Of a stretch of 64,000 nt of DNA, positions 14,153 to 28,500 are shown one piece after another. The notes under the pieces were generated by a model, which worked only from the letters and a program-made list of their open reading frames with translations, ran no database searches and was not told the DNA's origin. Position numbers and translations under genes: made by a program. Source of the DNA: Malurus cyaneus samueli (lineage: Eukaryota; Chordata; Aves; Passeriformes; Maluridae). How positions within the stretch are numbered: the stretch's first letter is position 1; each line of letters begins with the position of its first letter. The stretch lies in contig CM019217.1 of NCBI GenBank assembly GCA_009741485.1, positions 47,331,314 to 47,395,313 of the forward strand, read 5' to 3'.

Positions 14153-14648
14153 TTATATTGTCTTCTTTTTCCCCTCTGTGATTTGATTTCCACATGGTGC
14201 TAAACACAAGGTAGTGGACTATAAATCAAAAAATATAATTGGTACAGGTTATTTTTGGAGTCTCGAACATTTGGCCAAATATTAGCAGGAAAAGCTCAAG
14301 ACACATGACTCAGTAGTCCATCTGATCAGCCCATGGCATTAGATTCCATCATCATTACTTAAATCAGGTTCTTACAAAAAAACAGTACTTATGAGTATTG
14401 GACTTAATTCCCTTTTCATTCAACAAAGGTGGGACTGTTTAAGAGACTGGAAAATAGTACTAAGTAGACCATACATATTGTTTTGTTCCTGTTTTCCAAA
14501 ACAATACTAAACTAGAAAGAATAAATGAGAGTCAAGCAAGAATCTGATCTAGAGATTTGTTTACGAATTTACTTTTTCAAGTATTAGAGGAATTTGTTTC
14601 AGCATGCTAGAGGTTTCCTTCAACTGTGTGTCTAAATGAATGAAAATA

Positions 14649-14650
<2 letters not shown>

Positions 14651-14687
<37 letters not shown>

Positions 14688-14694
14688 ACAAAGC
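14651..14694. repeat. 44-base poly(A) run
   Basis: An uninterrupted run of 44 adenines on the plus strand. I do not recognise a retroelement body upstream and saw no target-site duplication, so it may be a simple mononucleotide tract or the tail of a decayed insertion. The length is likely to vary between individuals and to be assembly-sensitive. Confidence 0.9.
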
Positions 14695-17600
14695 ACTCAT
14701 TTTTCACTTGACTGACCAGGCAACCTACTGAATTTAAATTAGAGTTGCACCAAATCTATTAGAATTGTCATTTTGGGCTGTTCTTACTTTCCATCAAGTC
14801 CAATAGCATTCTCTACAGCTGGTACCAGAGGCCTTAAAAGAAAATGCTTGAACTTTGTCTGAGGCAACAGCCTTGGAATACTCTAATCCTGCCCCCAATA
14901 CACACACATGTAAAGCTCTTTCTCCTGTATTAGAGTAAGAAAATACACTCCATTTTAGCCTTCTCTGGGCATGAGCATTCCACTAAGTCCTCTCTCAGTC
15001 ACCTTAGCTTCATAAAGATAAGAAGAAAAAAAAAAAAACAAAAACCAAGAACTACCACACTACTACTAAATTCCTTTTACTCCTCCTTAAAAAAGATGTG
15101 CCAAATATTTGATAGCTCATCATGTTTTAGAATAAAGCATTTTTCTTGTCAGAGATGCTTCTGCAAAATGTAAACATTCATGCACTGTCAGTAAATTGGC
15201 ATTCCATTATTGTGAGAGATTAGCTGTAGTTGTTTGCACAGTCAGCCCCTTTCGTAATACTCTTAAGTCAATCAAGGGTCTTTCAAAAATGCCAGACCTG
15301 AAGTTAGAACAAATACACTTAAAATATACACCAGCCAGGTGCTACTGATCTTGCTGCAGCAATTCCACATTCTTTCCTAAACACAAAGTTAGAGTGTTAT
15401 TTCATGAAAAACAGAAAACTGGGGAGAAGTGCAGCTACTTTTATATTAGGAAAAAAAATGACTCTCTCCTTGATACAGGCTGTTTCAGACTGATATTTCA
15501 GTTTGATTTTTGCCACAAGAGAGAGAGTCTTTAGCAAGAGAGTCTTTCAGACAAATCAAAATTACACGTTAATTGTGCCTCCACTCTGAAGGGAACTCTG
15601 ATCTTTTGAAATTCAGAGTAAAAAAATTCAGGGATGTATAGATGAAAGAGGAAGCATCTGTTCTCTCGAGAACTTCTCATTTTCAACAAAGGACCATGAG
15701 AGTGCTAACCTGGAGCTTCTGTGGCTTTCTGTAACACCCAGAACGATGCAATAAATCCTGTGAGAGAAGGCATCCAGGCCAGCAGGTTTTCCATCTACAC
15801 ACAGCCAGATAATTACAAAAAGGTTCATTTTGAAATCTCATCTGTGTTTATGAAGAAGATTCGAGTTTGTGTTTACCTCCCAGCCACAAATCTAAGAAAC
15901 TGGTTGTTTGCAAAAGAAAATCACAGATCACAGTGGATGATTATAGTAAATTACTTCTTGATTTCAGAGCCTCTCCAGAGCTGCTGCTGATGCAAGCCCC
16001 TCTTTCTTGCAATAAACTCATAAGCTTCTTGCTCCCTACTTTTCAGTTTAAAGGCAATGCTCTCCAAAAACCTCCCACAATTTTCACTGGGACACTGTTC
16101 ACTGACAGACTTCAAAACCAGCTTCAAGTGCATTCTTCAAATTCCCCTGGTGCCATTGTTCCAAACTCCAATTTTATAGCTGTCCCCACCTTGCCAAAAC
16201 TGGGCATGTGTTTTGCAATAAGCTGGCAAAACAATGAAGTATCTTCATTGTTTTATAGCGACCTGTCTGCAGATGCCCCAGCACCCTTGCCGTGTACACA
16301 GCAAAATTGCAAGCAAGAAACTTTGTGACACACTGTCCCAGAATTCTCTAGGATATCACCCTTCCTTCTGTATTTTCTCTCATTTCTTTTCAGGTTTCCT
16401 TTTGTCCCCACAGCTGCACTCCTCACATATTGTCTAAAGCTACAAACAAAGACAAAAGGGTCAGGCAATCTGTCTCGTATAAAAACAATTCTTTATTTTC
16501 ACATCAAAACAACTTCTATTTTAATTACTTCTTTGAAAATGTATTGAGTTTAAAATGTCCTTTTTTTAGCCTCCTGATATAGTACAAGTCTGAATGGTTT
16601 TGCTATTACAGACATTTTCATGTTACACATGAAAGAGTTTTCTCTCTTAATTCCCTGCCTAAGAAAAGTATGAGAATCTGATGATGGTGCAAGGAAAATA
16701 AAGCCCTGTGATCAATGACAAGGACTGGAATAGGTGCATGGATGCCTTAAGTTTGGCTTGGTAAGTGCACATTGAAGCCAAGATTACGGTTTGCTATGGT
16801 AAGTACTAAGGTCCACTAAAGCTCTAAGTAAAAATGAGGTTTACTTAGAATTCAGCTCACATTACTCAATTATTTCATTCATCATCCAATTTTGACACAC
16901 TTTTTTGTAGGTAATGTACAAAAACCTTTTTGGTGAAAAGCAGGATGAATTCAAATAACAAAGTGCAAAACACATGAAAGGCGATAGACAAACTCAGGTT
17001 AAATCCTCTCCAAATTCTACCAGGCAAGCACAGAACATCACTGTTCATAGTGGCTGATGATTGATTCAGTATCGCATTTCAGAAGACATTGTACAAATGA
17101 TTATGGGTGACAAAATCTATCTCACAATGATTTTACCATTAACAATCGACAATATAAAAAATCACAACTTTTAGCAAAGTATTTCTTCAGCTCTTTAATT
17201 AAACCAATCCTAGGTGACACATTGCAAATGTCTTTATCGTGTGATCAGCCCTCTGTATCAAACTCCTATAAAACTTCCCAGTAAATTTGGTGTTTTGACA
17301 TGAGTTACAGAAGCATGTCTGGATTATGTAACTCTTTTGTTTCAAGAACTGTGGAAAAAACAATGTATAACATGTTTTCTTGAAAGAACATGCTCCTTAT
17401 AGTGAATTCCACCTTTGATATACTGACAGCCCATGTGGCCAGAGACTAATTTCTAACTTTAGGACATGCTAATTCCACAAGGATTAGTCAAACCAAAAAG
17501 GTTTAACGTTCACAAGCAAACTCTCTCAAACAAACTGTGCCCCACTTCAGTTCAATATATTGATGTATCACCTACAAGTCAGGTGATACCGCTTTTGAAC

Positions 17601-18920
17601 TCCAGATTTAGAGCTTTGAAACCTGAAATCAAATACTCACCAGAGAAAGAAAGTTAAAACAATGGCTCTCATTAACAAAAAGTACGGTGTTTTTAACTGG
17701 AAACACCTTCAACAACTACCAACTATACTCTCTATCAGGAAAACAGAAGGCAAATATTGTAGCACTTCAAGTCTTGTTAAAAACTTGGTTTGTAATTAAC
17801 TTGTCAGACGAGCCTTGCTTTTGACACAAAATTAAAAAAAAAACCCTGCCAAAGTAAAATATTCCACTTAGAAAACTAAAACCATTTTCACTGCAACCAA
17901 AATTATTCATTAAAAAAAAAGAAATATTTCTTTTTAACCACACATACTTGTAACACAGAAAGGAACACCAAGGCTAAGCCTAAGCAGGCAAGGTAATTTT
18001 GCACTTTCCAGCATCTCACCTGCTTCTTTATTGCAGCTCCCACAGTTTCAAATACTCATTCCACTAATCCTGGTCATTGGACACTATATGTTGGTACTAT
18101 AGAGATTTTTCAGTGTGTTCATTTTCTGCCACGATTTTATGTTGGAGGCGTTTTGATGAAGTGTTTTCCCTTCACCAAGCTATGCCTTACAAGATAAGCT
18201 TGTCAGCATTCCAGCAGGCAAAATTTCATCCTACATTAGCGACACAGAAATGCTGCTGTTTGAAGCTGACAAACTAAGCTTCGGTTTGTAGCTTTGAGTA
18301 ATATTTCTCCCTCTGGAAAATGTCAATTCCCAATTTCCCAGCAAAACAAACAGTTCCTCTAGGCATAGAGAGGTCCAAGAAAACAACACAGCTGTAATTT
18401 TTAGGGAAAACTGTGGCTCACAATTCATACATACTTCTAAATATAATATCTGAACCTAGGACAACTAAAGTTCTCTTATTTACCTCAGGCATTAAAAAAA
18501 GCAGCCTCAGAATAGACAATTCATTATTTTCAGTAATAGGCAATTCTGAATTCATCGTTACTATTAATTCCTGGTTTTTAAACATTAGGAAGCATACTCA
18601 CAATCAACTTTTACTATCCTCATTAAAATTTACACCCAACATGACCTGAGGACAAAACCTCCTCCTACTGTCTCTCAAAATGCATTAAATTACTGTAGTG
18701 TAGTACATTTTATTGTCTAATGTCTGTGTAATATATAATATTGAGTGTGTGTTTTATTACACAGTACCACAAAATTTTCTGTGCAGAGATTTCTGAAACT
18801 GAGGTATATAGACAGACACATCCAAGAAAATTCTAAGGCTGAGATTTTGCAATAAGATCATTTGATGTAAATTGACATTATCATCCAGTGTCTCTCTCAG
18901 AGTTACTCATAATTTCTTAC

Positions 18921-18968
18921 CTGAGTTTCAGGGCACTAAAGAAGCTTCTTTTCCCTCTGCAATAGCAT
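18921..18968 (-). other. Candidate small exon downstream of LRIT3
   Basis: A 48-base segment with good splice borders on the minus strand: acceptor CATTTTGCAG| at 18969 and donor CTCAG|GTAAGAAAT at 18921/18920. One frame is open across it (Cys-Tyr-Cys-Arg-Gly start, about 16 codons), but no protein is recognised. It lies 0.6 kb beyond the LRIT3 stop on the same strand. It could belong to a non-coding RNA or to LRIT3 read-through, or be chance. Confidence 0.25.
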
Positions 18969-19543
18969 CTGCAAAATGACAATATGATGTGTATTGTACC
19001 TCTCAAGAGTCCATAAACTGTGACTTCAGTCTTCACTGACCTGAGAATATTTTCAACCCAAGATACTGTACGAACAGCTGTTTGACATCTCCAAGCACAA
19101 GCTGATGTCTGAAGAAAACTTATATTTTCAAAAAAATAGTTTTGACCATGATAGAAGTAGTTGAAACTGTTCTCCAATTATATTGAGGTACATGGCTTCC
19201 ATGAGGATTGTGATTCATGTTTGATACATGCAACTAGCACATCATGAGGTAAAATGAGAGAAAACAGAATGTTTTAATAAACCCAGGGAACCATTCCATG
19301 CAGTATTTTTCTTTGGAAGAACATAATTCCTTCACATCCAAAATCACAAACATACAAAAAAGAAAATAGACAGGCAACATTTTTCTTGTATTCTCCCTCC
19401 TACCCACCACCATCCAGTAGAACTATTACATCAGATAACATATTCTGGCCACCATCTAGCATCAACCTGCTTCCAGATGCAGCATTGTCATTCTGGATTC
19501 ATTTTACCTATTGTTTAATCCACCTCTCCACACTCAGCCACAT

Positions 19544-22500
19544 TCAACAGAGATACTCAGACCTGGAGCCCTCACTTTTGAAGGTCATTTGAGAGTCCAT
19601 GCTCGACCTAGAGCAAAGGAGAAGTCTTTCTGACTCATCTGTGTACCTTCGTGCCCAGAGCTGGTCTCTTGCACTCACTGTTTGCGGCTTCAGCGACAGT
19701 GTTTCAAATTTCACATAGGTCTCTTTTGCAAGGTCAGCTTCCTTTGCAGATTTTGGTTTCAAATGAAGTTTTAAAACTTTGTAGAGTAAGAAAAATATCA
19801 AAGGTAAAACAACCGCGCATGCTGCACTGCTGGCCACTATCAGAATAGAAAACTGAGAGCTGCTCTCATCATTTAACCCATCAGTGGAGAAAACAACACA
19901 CTGTTCTTTCGTAGGTGGCACACCTTTGGGCGAGACACATGCCATATATTGAGTACTAGGTTGCAAACCATCAATTGTGACTTTGTTTTTGCTAGAATCA
20001 GTGCTCAGAGGCAACATATCTTTCTCACCATATTTGGAATATAACACAGTCACAGCGGAATTGCCGGTGGCGTTGACAGTTTTCCAAGTTAAGGTCACTC
20101 GTTCATCAGTTTCACTGATCACTCTTAGGTTCTTCACAGTAACGTTTTGCTCAGCCACAGGTGCTGTATTCAATAAAATGTCCTCACTTTTCTTGCTTAA
20201 ATCTCCAGCCTGCTTTTTGTTTCCATTTGTCACTGCCTTTGAAATTTTCTTTCCATCTAACACGAGCCTGGATTGCTTTTTGTCAGTAAATGTCACGCTG
20301 GTTGATCTTTCAGTGCTAACCAGAGCTGTGCTGGTCGCTGTGGTGGGAAGAGGTGTGGTTGTCCTCTCAGGCTCCTGCTTGGATTCCTCCTGAGTTGTAT
20401 TCTCAGCCTCTGGCTTCCTTCCATACTTCTGTGGTGACACAGTTGTAGTAACCACACCAACCACCGTGACTGTCACAGCAGCTTCTGACATTCCTGCCAA
20501 GTTCTTGGCTTTGCATCTGTATTCTCCTGCGTCCTTGTACGAAATTCCTGTCAAGCTTATTATGGACCATCTGACACCCTCTCCAGGTGTTTCTTGAATT
20601 ACTACGGGAAAATCCAAAGAGTAGAACATTATGAAGGGGAAGTAAAGTGGAAGACAACATTCTTAGACTACTTCTTCCCTTTCTGACCAAAGGAATCACA
20701 TGTGTTAAACTTTCAATGAAACACAGGCAATCAAAAATCCCAACAACGACAACAACAAATCAAACCAAACTTCCAACACAAACTATTCCCAGGCATATTC
20801 TATTATTAAATAAAAGTGCTCAGTTTGGATCAAAATAGAAATAATTGGCTGGAGTAATTAGAATATAGTTTGCATTTTCACCAAGAAAAACAAAATCCCA
20901 TAAAGTGAAGTCAAATGTCTTAAAGCTGCTACTGACTCTTAAACACCAGACCCACTGACTTCACATGACACTGGCCATGTTACCCATTTAAAGCACTATT
21001 GGAAATTACCTTTGCCCTAAGATATTTCACTATTCCTACCTTCATCAGACCTATGGTAACTGCTAACTCAGTAGCATTAGCAAGTAGTATTTTGTACATT
21101 TGAGTTACTACATAGATATCTGTCACAGCTGTTAGAATGATATCAGACAACGCAGCATTTGCAAATAACATAGAAAACATGGATTTGCAAAATCCTATGT
21201 TTACAATGCTGAGTTTTAAGTGGTTCAGCTATGGTCTCACTGGCTTTTTTAACATGAACATTTTGAAATAGAACAGATACTCCAGAAACAAATTCTCCTT
21301 TCTGCTTTCCAGCTTCTGAGTTAGGGCCCAACTAACCCAATCTCCATTTTCCTTTATTCTTCCCCCACTTCATCCATTTCTGCCTTCCATGCACAGTTCT
21401 TGTAACAGACCACATCCAGAAGCAAAACAGCCTGCTGGACCTGTTAAGACTGAGAACTAGACAAAGAATTTCATAACCGCTGCTGCACAGATCTGATTGC
21501 CAGTTTGATGCAACAGCTGCTCCATTGTTACTCATGGCAGTGATCTCAAAGCACAAGCCACCCAACAATTTTAGTTTCTCCTGTTTCCTAGAGAAGAGCA
21601 GTTATACCTGTGTAGTTCACTGGGATATTGTCTGACCTAGTCCAAGTGAGCTGCGGTGTGGGGTACCCCGTGGCGTCACAGCGCAGCAGGACGTTGCTGC
21701 CCAGAGGGGAGGTGATTTTTGTTGCTGATGTCATCACAGATGGTTTGAGACACTGCTCCAGCTCAGCCCTCTGGAACAAGATTCCTGCCAGGCTCTCGGG
21801 TCCACTACATGAAACCAACGGATCAAGAAGCACAACGGAGGTGTCCACAATTTTGGAAAATTCGATTAGCTTTGAAATGCGACAGTCACAAAACCATGGG
21901 TTGTCCTGAAAACCTGAGGCAGGGAGGGAAGAGGGGTAAGGAAAAAAATGCTGTCAGTCAATATATGGATATTGTGATTTACAGTATAACACATGGCCAC
22001 CACCAAATACAATCAAGGATAACCCTGGACCTATTCTGAGTCAATCTTTTCTCTTTCAACTTAAGTTTTTTGTTCAGCTGGTTGGTGGGGGAGTGTTTGC
22101 AGAGATCAGGGAGAACATAATGAATGTTTATTAAGCTAAACTTCTTCACAGAAATTTACAGGAGCATAGTGATGTGCTAGCACTACCTATGCTTAACTTT
22201 GCTATTTATCTAGGAAAAAATTCATTGAAAAGACTTTCTAAGGCTGATGATCCATTTTCACCTGCCTGTGCCTCCTGGAAAGAGAGCTTCTCAGGGCTAG
22301 TGTCTCCAGTCACTCTCCTCTGCTCTTAGTCCTTCTTTGGGCTCTTACAGTTTGACCTCCCCTGACCCTTTTCTCAATGCTTGAGGAGAACACGGTGATT
22401 TAAGGGTTTAGAGCTTACACCAACATCTCTGCCACCTGAGAAAAAGGGATAAAGGCTAAGGAGAAAAAGCTTTAGGCCAACAAAATTCTTACCTGGTTCT

Positions 22501-25500
22501 GAAATACACCAATATTGTTAGGAGTCTGGCTTCAATTCAGTAAAGCCTCTTAAATACATTCAAGAAGAATAGCAGAAGAGTAGAAAATAGGAAAGACCAC
22601 AAAAAAAAAACTTGATGACTGCAATATTTTTATGATGGCACACACCTCTATCAGAGATAGAGAGAACTCTGTCTTCTGTCAGAGCCAATAACATTTGCTT
22701 ATAGGTTCCAGTCTTAGAATGAGAAGCTTCTCCCTCTTTGTGAACTTGTTGAAAGAGAATAGCCATTTCTGAGGAATATCAATCTAAATCCTCAGCTGGT
22801 ATTGATTGTTCCACCATGTTGGCTTTCAGAGAGCAACAGTGGCTTCACCAGGTAAAATACAACACAGCATACCAGTCATGAGTTCAGCTATATTCTTATT
22901 TGATTTATAAATTTGGGTATGCCTTTCTAATTTTTTCCAAAATATATATAAGTCAAACCAATGTGAAAAGAAAAGAGAGCCCTAATCACCTGCAAATATT
23001 GTTCAGTGTGCATTGTCAAGAATTTTCAAAACAGGTGTTGGAAAAACAATGGGCTTTGTTCTGGAAAAAAACTGCAGATGAAAAAATACATGAATAATTT
23101 ACTACTGCTTCCCTTTATCACCAGACCAAGATTAGGTTATTTTAAGCACAATGGTAGTGATTGGTTAAAACTGTGGTAAACCCCAATTAATCCCTGTTCT
23201 TTAAAACAAGACTTGACCTGAAGAGATACCATGACTTTGACATCACAATCCAATTTCACCCCTCCTAGACAGAAGAGATTTTACATCTATTCACTACTTA
23301 TTGTTTGCTGGAACAGAGATGGAGAAGTAAAGGAAAGTGTATAAGCAACTGCTTTTTCTCAAAAAAAAATAAGTCCAAAATAGAAAAATTTTTCCTGTGA
23401 ACTTCATACATATATTCATAAAGAGAAAAGATACCATCCAAGTGTTTTCCATATCTAGGCATATCAACTGTTTGTGCTTATAAAAATTCCTCTCAATCAA
23501 GCACAAGTATGTAACTATTTGTGCTCATCTTCTCTATCAGGGAACATCCATTGTTCGAGACAATACTGTAATTTTTTTCCTTCTCACTTGCTTGTAAGAG
23601 GTCAATTTTCCTCACTATGTTAAGAAATAGTCTTGTCCCATACACTGGGCAGCAGATTCTCCCTTACACTGAGCACTACTGACAATATTTCTTCTGACAC
23701 ATTTCTGATTCCTACAAACTTTACTGCAGGAAAGTAAGAGATTTATTATTGTTTCTAACCTACTCAAAGTGCTCAAAACCTTTGAAATAGAATCATGGAG
23801 TGGTTACATTAGAAAAGACCTTTAAGACCATCAAGTCTAATTGTAAAACCAACACTGACAAGTCCAGAACCAAACCACGTACTGGAGTGCCACTCTACAC
23901 CTCTTTAAAATTCCACCAGGAATGGTGACTACATCACTTCCCTGATCCCCCTTTCAGTGAAGGAACTTTTCCTAATATACATACACACCTACACAGCTTT
24001 CTTATTCTCCCAGTGTCCTGAAGAAAAGCCAAAGTCATAACAATAATTGTCAGAAACTGACAAAATAAAAGGAATGATGAAGCAATGATGAACATTCCTT
24101 AGATTGGGTGGTTGTTTAGCCCAGCCTGGGACACAGCTTTGACCATCTCAGGTCGTTCTGAAGTCCTGCTTTCAGTTTCAGAAGAAAGCTGCACTCCCAG
24201 AAAACTCTGCTTTTCTGTGAGTAGTGCAAAGAAAGAGTTATGGTAGTCAGTCACCTCATCTTCCCATCCATCACAATTCCCAGTGGAACTACCTAAAGAA
24301 GCAGGACTTACACAAACACATATAATATACACAGCTTCAGGAGCTCCTGCCTTGCCTCTGTGGCACAACCCTTCTGTTTATCTGTGTCTTGCCAATACCT
24401 AACGGCGTTACCATTATTTTTAGCCATTGTAAATCATCAAGTCATGTGAGCTCCCAAAATGAAAAGATGAAAGCACTATTGAGTTGGAAGCAAGGATAAA
24501 ATGCTTTACATTTCGTTACACTTTGGTCGATGTTGAACAGAAATGTGAATGTAAACCTAGTTCCCAAACTACAAGGGGCATTTTGAACTTTAACAGCTTG
24601 TGTTGACAAGATGTTAGAAGTGAGAACAAACATGTGAAAGAAAAAAGAAAAGTGGGGGTGGGGGGAGAAAATGGAAAAGATTAGGGAGCTTTAATAAAAG
24701 AAATAATTTAAGAAGTAAAAATGAAAATAATAAGTCTCTGATGGCACATGTATCTGAGGAAACAAGAAGTCTTTTTAAATCCTGGATTCTTTTGTAGAAA
24801 TATCAGGGCAGTTTGTTGATCTGAGGAAGAAATACCAGCCAAGGCAAAACAAACATTGATAAATATTTATGCATTGCAATATACCAATGCAGTGTTATTT
24901 TAATATTAATTATAAATTATAAATTGCTCTAAAACCCTTTATTCTAGATTTAGCATATTTTATATTTACTCTCACACATTTATATGTATGCTTGCATGTA
25001 CAAGGGTAAACTTATGTATATGTGTGCCTGTGCATGCACATTTTTGTAGTCTTCTCAGTAAGCAGCATTTCCCTGTGCTGTGTCAATATGGACTTCAGTT
25101 ACGAGCAAAATTTCCTTTGTAAATCAGTAACCAGACTCAGACCACAACTTGTGTAACACACTGCTTTTCAGTTGCCGCAAAATGGCAAGATGAAAAATAT
25201 TCAAGTTTTGGGCTGATAAAAACGTTCACCACAGCCTGGGCCAGCCTATCCCAGGCTCTTTCTTACTGAACCCACAGATTTTGGTCTATGGTTCTCAGCA
25301 GTCAATTCCATATCCAACACTGTCGCAGCATTTTCACCACATGACAATTGCTAAGGAATAGTTTCAGGAAAAGCAGTATCCAATGGTCTAGCATAACAGC
25401 TGGGAGCCTGATGGACCTGCAGCATTCCAAATTTTTGGCACCTCTGCATGCAACAGAGGGAAGATCTCATATAACTGACACTCTGTCAGATACTGGGCCC

Positions 25501-28500
25501 TTCTGCTCCTCTCAGTGACTCACTAGAGCCCACCATACGGAAAATGCTTCTGCCATCATTCCTGCCAAAAACGTAAATCTCTGTACGGCAGCCAGAGCTG
25601 AAACCCAGTTGTGATTTGGATCCAACTATTAGGCTATGGCTCCAGAGGTAACCAAGAAAGCCAGATGAATTCACACACTGCTCCCACAATAATTTGCACT
25701 TTGAATTTTCAGCTCACTCCACAGCTTTGTTTTGAGCTGTTCCAAAGGGCACTTGCCAATACAAAGCCGGCTGTGGCTCCAGGGACAGTTTGCACTCCAG
25801 GGATTGCTCTCTGAAAGGTTTAAGGATGAGATCACACCAAGGATGGCTCCCTCTCTATCAGGTTACTGTCCCCAATGCAAGTGCAGCAGGCTTTGTACCT
25901 CCAAACTCTTCTGCATGTCTGTCAGTCCTTCAGGCATACATCATACCCCGGCTATTTTTCATATCACAAAAGCACAGCTGAATGGCTTCCAATGCAATTT
26001 TCACTTTTTTTCAGGCAGGTTAGACTGAAGAAAAAACATCCCCACTTCCAGAATTACATTCTAGAATCACAGTAATATCCTGTAGAACCCTCAGTGAACC
26101 AAGGGCTAAATCTTACAAAGACAGCTTTAAAGAGAGCTGGCCCTAAACTGTGTGGATGAGAGCCAGAGTGAGCCATTTGGCCAGGAATCATTCCTGAATC
26201 CTCTTTCATTTAGCATGGTGCACACACAGAGGCACATCATCCCCACATGGGAGGTAGTAAAAAGCCCAAAGCTCTCAGTACAGAGGTGATGACCTGGCAT
26301 AAGGAGATTCAAACATTCCAGTCCCCTGGGAATAGTCTTTGGCTCCTCCAAGAGTCCTTGAAGTTAACATGGGGAACCTGAATGTTCTTATACATCTTGA
26401 TGTTCAGTCAAGACACTGAAGATAAAACTTCTTCCTGGGTTAAAAAATACATATGCAAGAACATATGAGTTTAGGGCCTTGCTGGTTTTGATCTTCTTAA
26501 TTACATACAAGTGACAATCTTGTTCTGTCAGAACCAGGAGAGAAGATAGCTCAAGCCATAATTGATTACACTAATTAGAATCTGACAAAAACAGCATTTA
26601 TTTACTCTGGGTTCCAGCTCCCAGCAGAGTTTTGGCTGCAGTGATTGTTCCATGTAGGTACATAGGTCAGGCTGAATGCTCCCACAGAGAGGGGCTGGAG
26701 CACATAGGACACTCTTCAACATCAAAGTGTGCAGATATGGGCATTTTTTTTTTGTGTGTGTTTTTTTAAACTTAAATGAGTCCAAAGGGAACCAGTGCCT
26801 ATGGCAGAAAATGGAATTTAAAAAAAAAACAAAAAACAAAACACATACAGAACAAATGAAAACCAAACCAAAAAAAAACAAATTTAAAAAACAACCAAAC
26901 AAAGAAAAATCCACACCAAAAAAACCCAACAAAACAAAACCAAGCCAAAACAATAAATCCCACAACACCAAAACTAAACAAAATCCAACCCAAAAAAACA
27001 CACAAAAAAAAAACTACACAAAAACCTTCACATTGTATTAGAAGCTAGTGACAGAAATGGTGTGGTTAGTTAAGATGGCAAAGAGGGAAGGAAAACTTAT
27101 GAAAGATTACTATAAGAGATGGTGATTAGTTTTTCTGTATGCCTATGCCCTGCAGGACAAGAGGTAATCAGCTTAGTTTGCAGTAAGGGAGATTGAGGTT
27201 AGATATTAGGAGAAACTTTCTCACTGACAGATAAGCACTGGAGAGGTTTTCACAGAAGGCTCTGGGGTGGTCTGGCCACAAGCTTTAAGAACAGCACTGA
27301 CTTCACCAGAATGGTTCAGCTCCTCTGGATCTGTACTCCAGCAGGCTAGATCCTCCTGGATCACATACCTCTGTGATCCTCCAGCTCAGAGGAGGAGAGA
27401 ATCTATGGGATGCACTCCTTCCCCAGGCTCCAGCAGACAGGAGGGAGGTCAGAGAGAAAGCAGTGCCAGGGAGCACACCTTGTTCCTGACATGCTAACAT
27501 CACTTTGGAGATGGTTGGAGCATTACAGCAACAGCTCAACTCTTCAGTTATCTTTCCATAGCCTGATAAATTCTATCAGCCATTCATTCCTGAAAAACAG
27601 CTGCTTTGTAAGTCCATCAGAGCACCAGTGAGTGTCATTGCCATAACTACAACTTCATTAGCTCCAATAATATAGATACTAAAACTAATACTCAGTGGAG
27701 ACTAAATAAACTTACCAAAACAAACCCTGACATAAAGAATGTTGCACTTTCTAAGCTCCAGAGAAAGCTGATGTTTTCTTATTTACTGTAGAATTTCTTA
27801 TGTAGCAAGCACTGTCTGCCTGCATTGGGATGCACTAATCACAAAACTATGAAGTCAATGCAAAAAAAAAATCAGCTAACTCATTCACAGCTTACCCAAG
27901 GTACATTTACTCAACACAGTACAATGAAAGCACTACCTGGCACCTTCCATTCTCAGGTAAAAAGCCATAATGGCTGCACAGAGCCTCCCTTGGCATCTAA
28001 CATTAAATTTAAAGAGAAGCAAGGTGCTGTTTAAACCCAGTGTGTGTACCCCTCTGGAGATCTGTGTTAAAACCCAGCTGTGATTCGTAACAGAAAATGG
28101 TCCAAAGGTCACATCCCAATTCTCCAAAGAACTCAATGCCAGCTCCAGAGGGTTTGCCAGGACTACAAGAGGCAGGAAAAGTGCCTGCACCAAGGAAGCC
28201 TGCAGATGGCTCCCAGAGTTAAGAGAAGAGTATACGCCCAGAGTTAAAGGGAGAGAAGAGTGTGTGTGGTTTTATGATTTTTTTTAGTGTTTAGTTGGTT
28301 TTTTTGTTAATTCCTTTTGTTTTGTCTTACCAGCGTTGAGATCTATGTAAGACAAGGAAACAAATTAACCTCTGGGACTCCCACACGAGATCATGAGGAT
28401 TAGATCTAGCACAGTCAGCTCCACTTTACAGCCTCCTGTAGCCTTCAGTGTGAGGACAGGGAAAGAAGTAATGAGACAGTTTTACTTTGACAGCTTTTTC

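Larger units (their letters stand above)
2621..19543. other. EGF-LRIT3 intergenic region
   Basis: About 17 kb without a recognised protein gene. It contains a 44-base A run at 14651-14694, small local duplications (for example an 18-base unit at 7372-7389 repeated at 7394-7411), a 15-base inverted repeat (13726-13740 and 14138-14152), and several consensus minus-strand splice donors (10982, 10747, 9815, 7239, 6947) plus one well-bordered 48-base candidate exon at 18921-18968. The LRIT3 3' UTR must occupy the right end: the candidate poly(A) signal AATAAA (minus strand) at 18753-18758 would give a 3' UTR of about 0.8 kb, and an ATTAAA lies only about 25 bases after the stop. Open frames up to 153 codons have no domain I recognise and are probably chance. 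Confidence 0.6.

Noticed and set aside
14651..14694. Poly(A) run as the tail of a processed pseudogene
   Set aside because: No gene-like sequence was recognised upstream on either strand and no target-site duplication was seen.
15867..16328. 153-codon plus-strand open frame between EGF and LRIT3, with a 60-codon frame opposite
   Set aside because: No domain, signal peptide or recognisable family on either strand, no splice context, and stops immediately upstream; likely chance.
19977..20393. 138-codon plus-strand frame
   Set aside because: Antisense shadow of the large last exon of LRIT3, which has clear domain and splice support.
26528..27001. 157-codon very hydrophobic minus-strand frame (Phe/Val/Leu/Gly-rich)
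   Set aside because: It is the reverse complement of an A/C-rich low-complexity block; the composition alone produces the apparent membrane segments.
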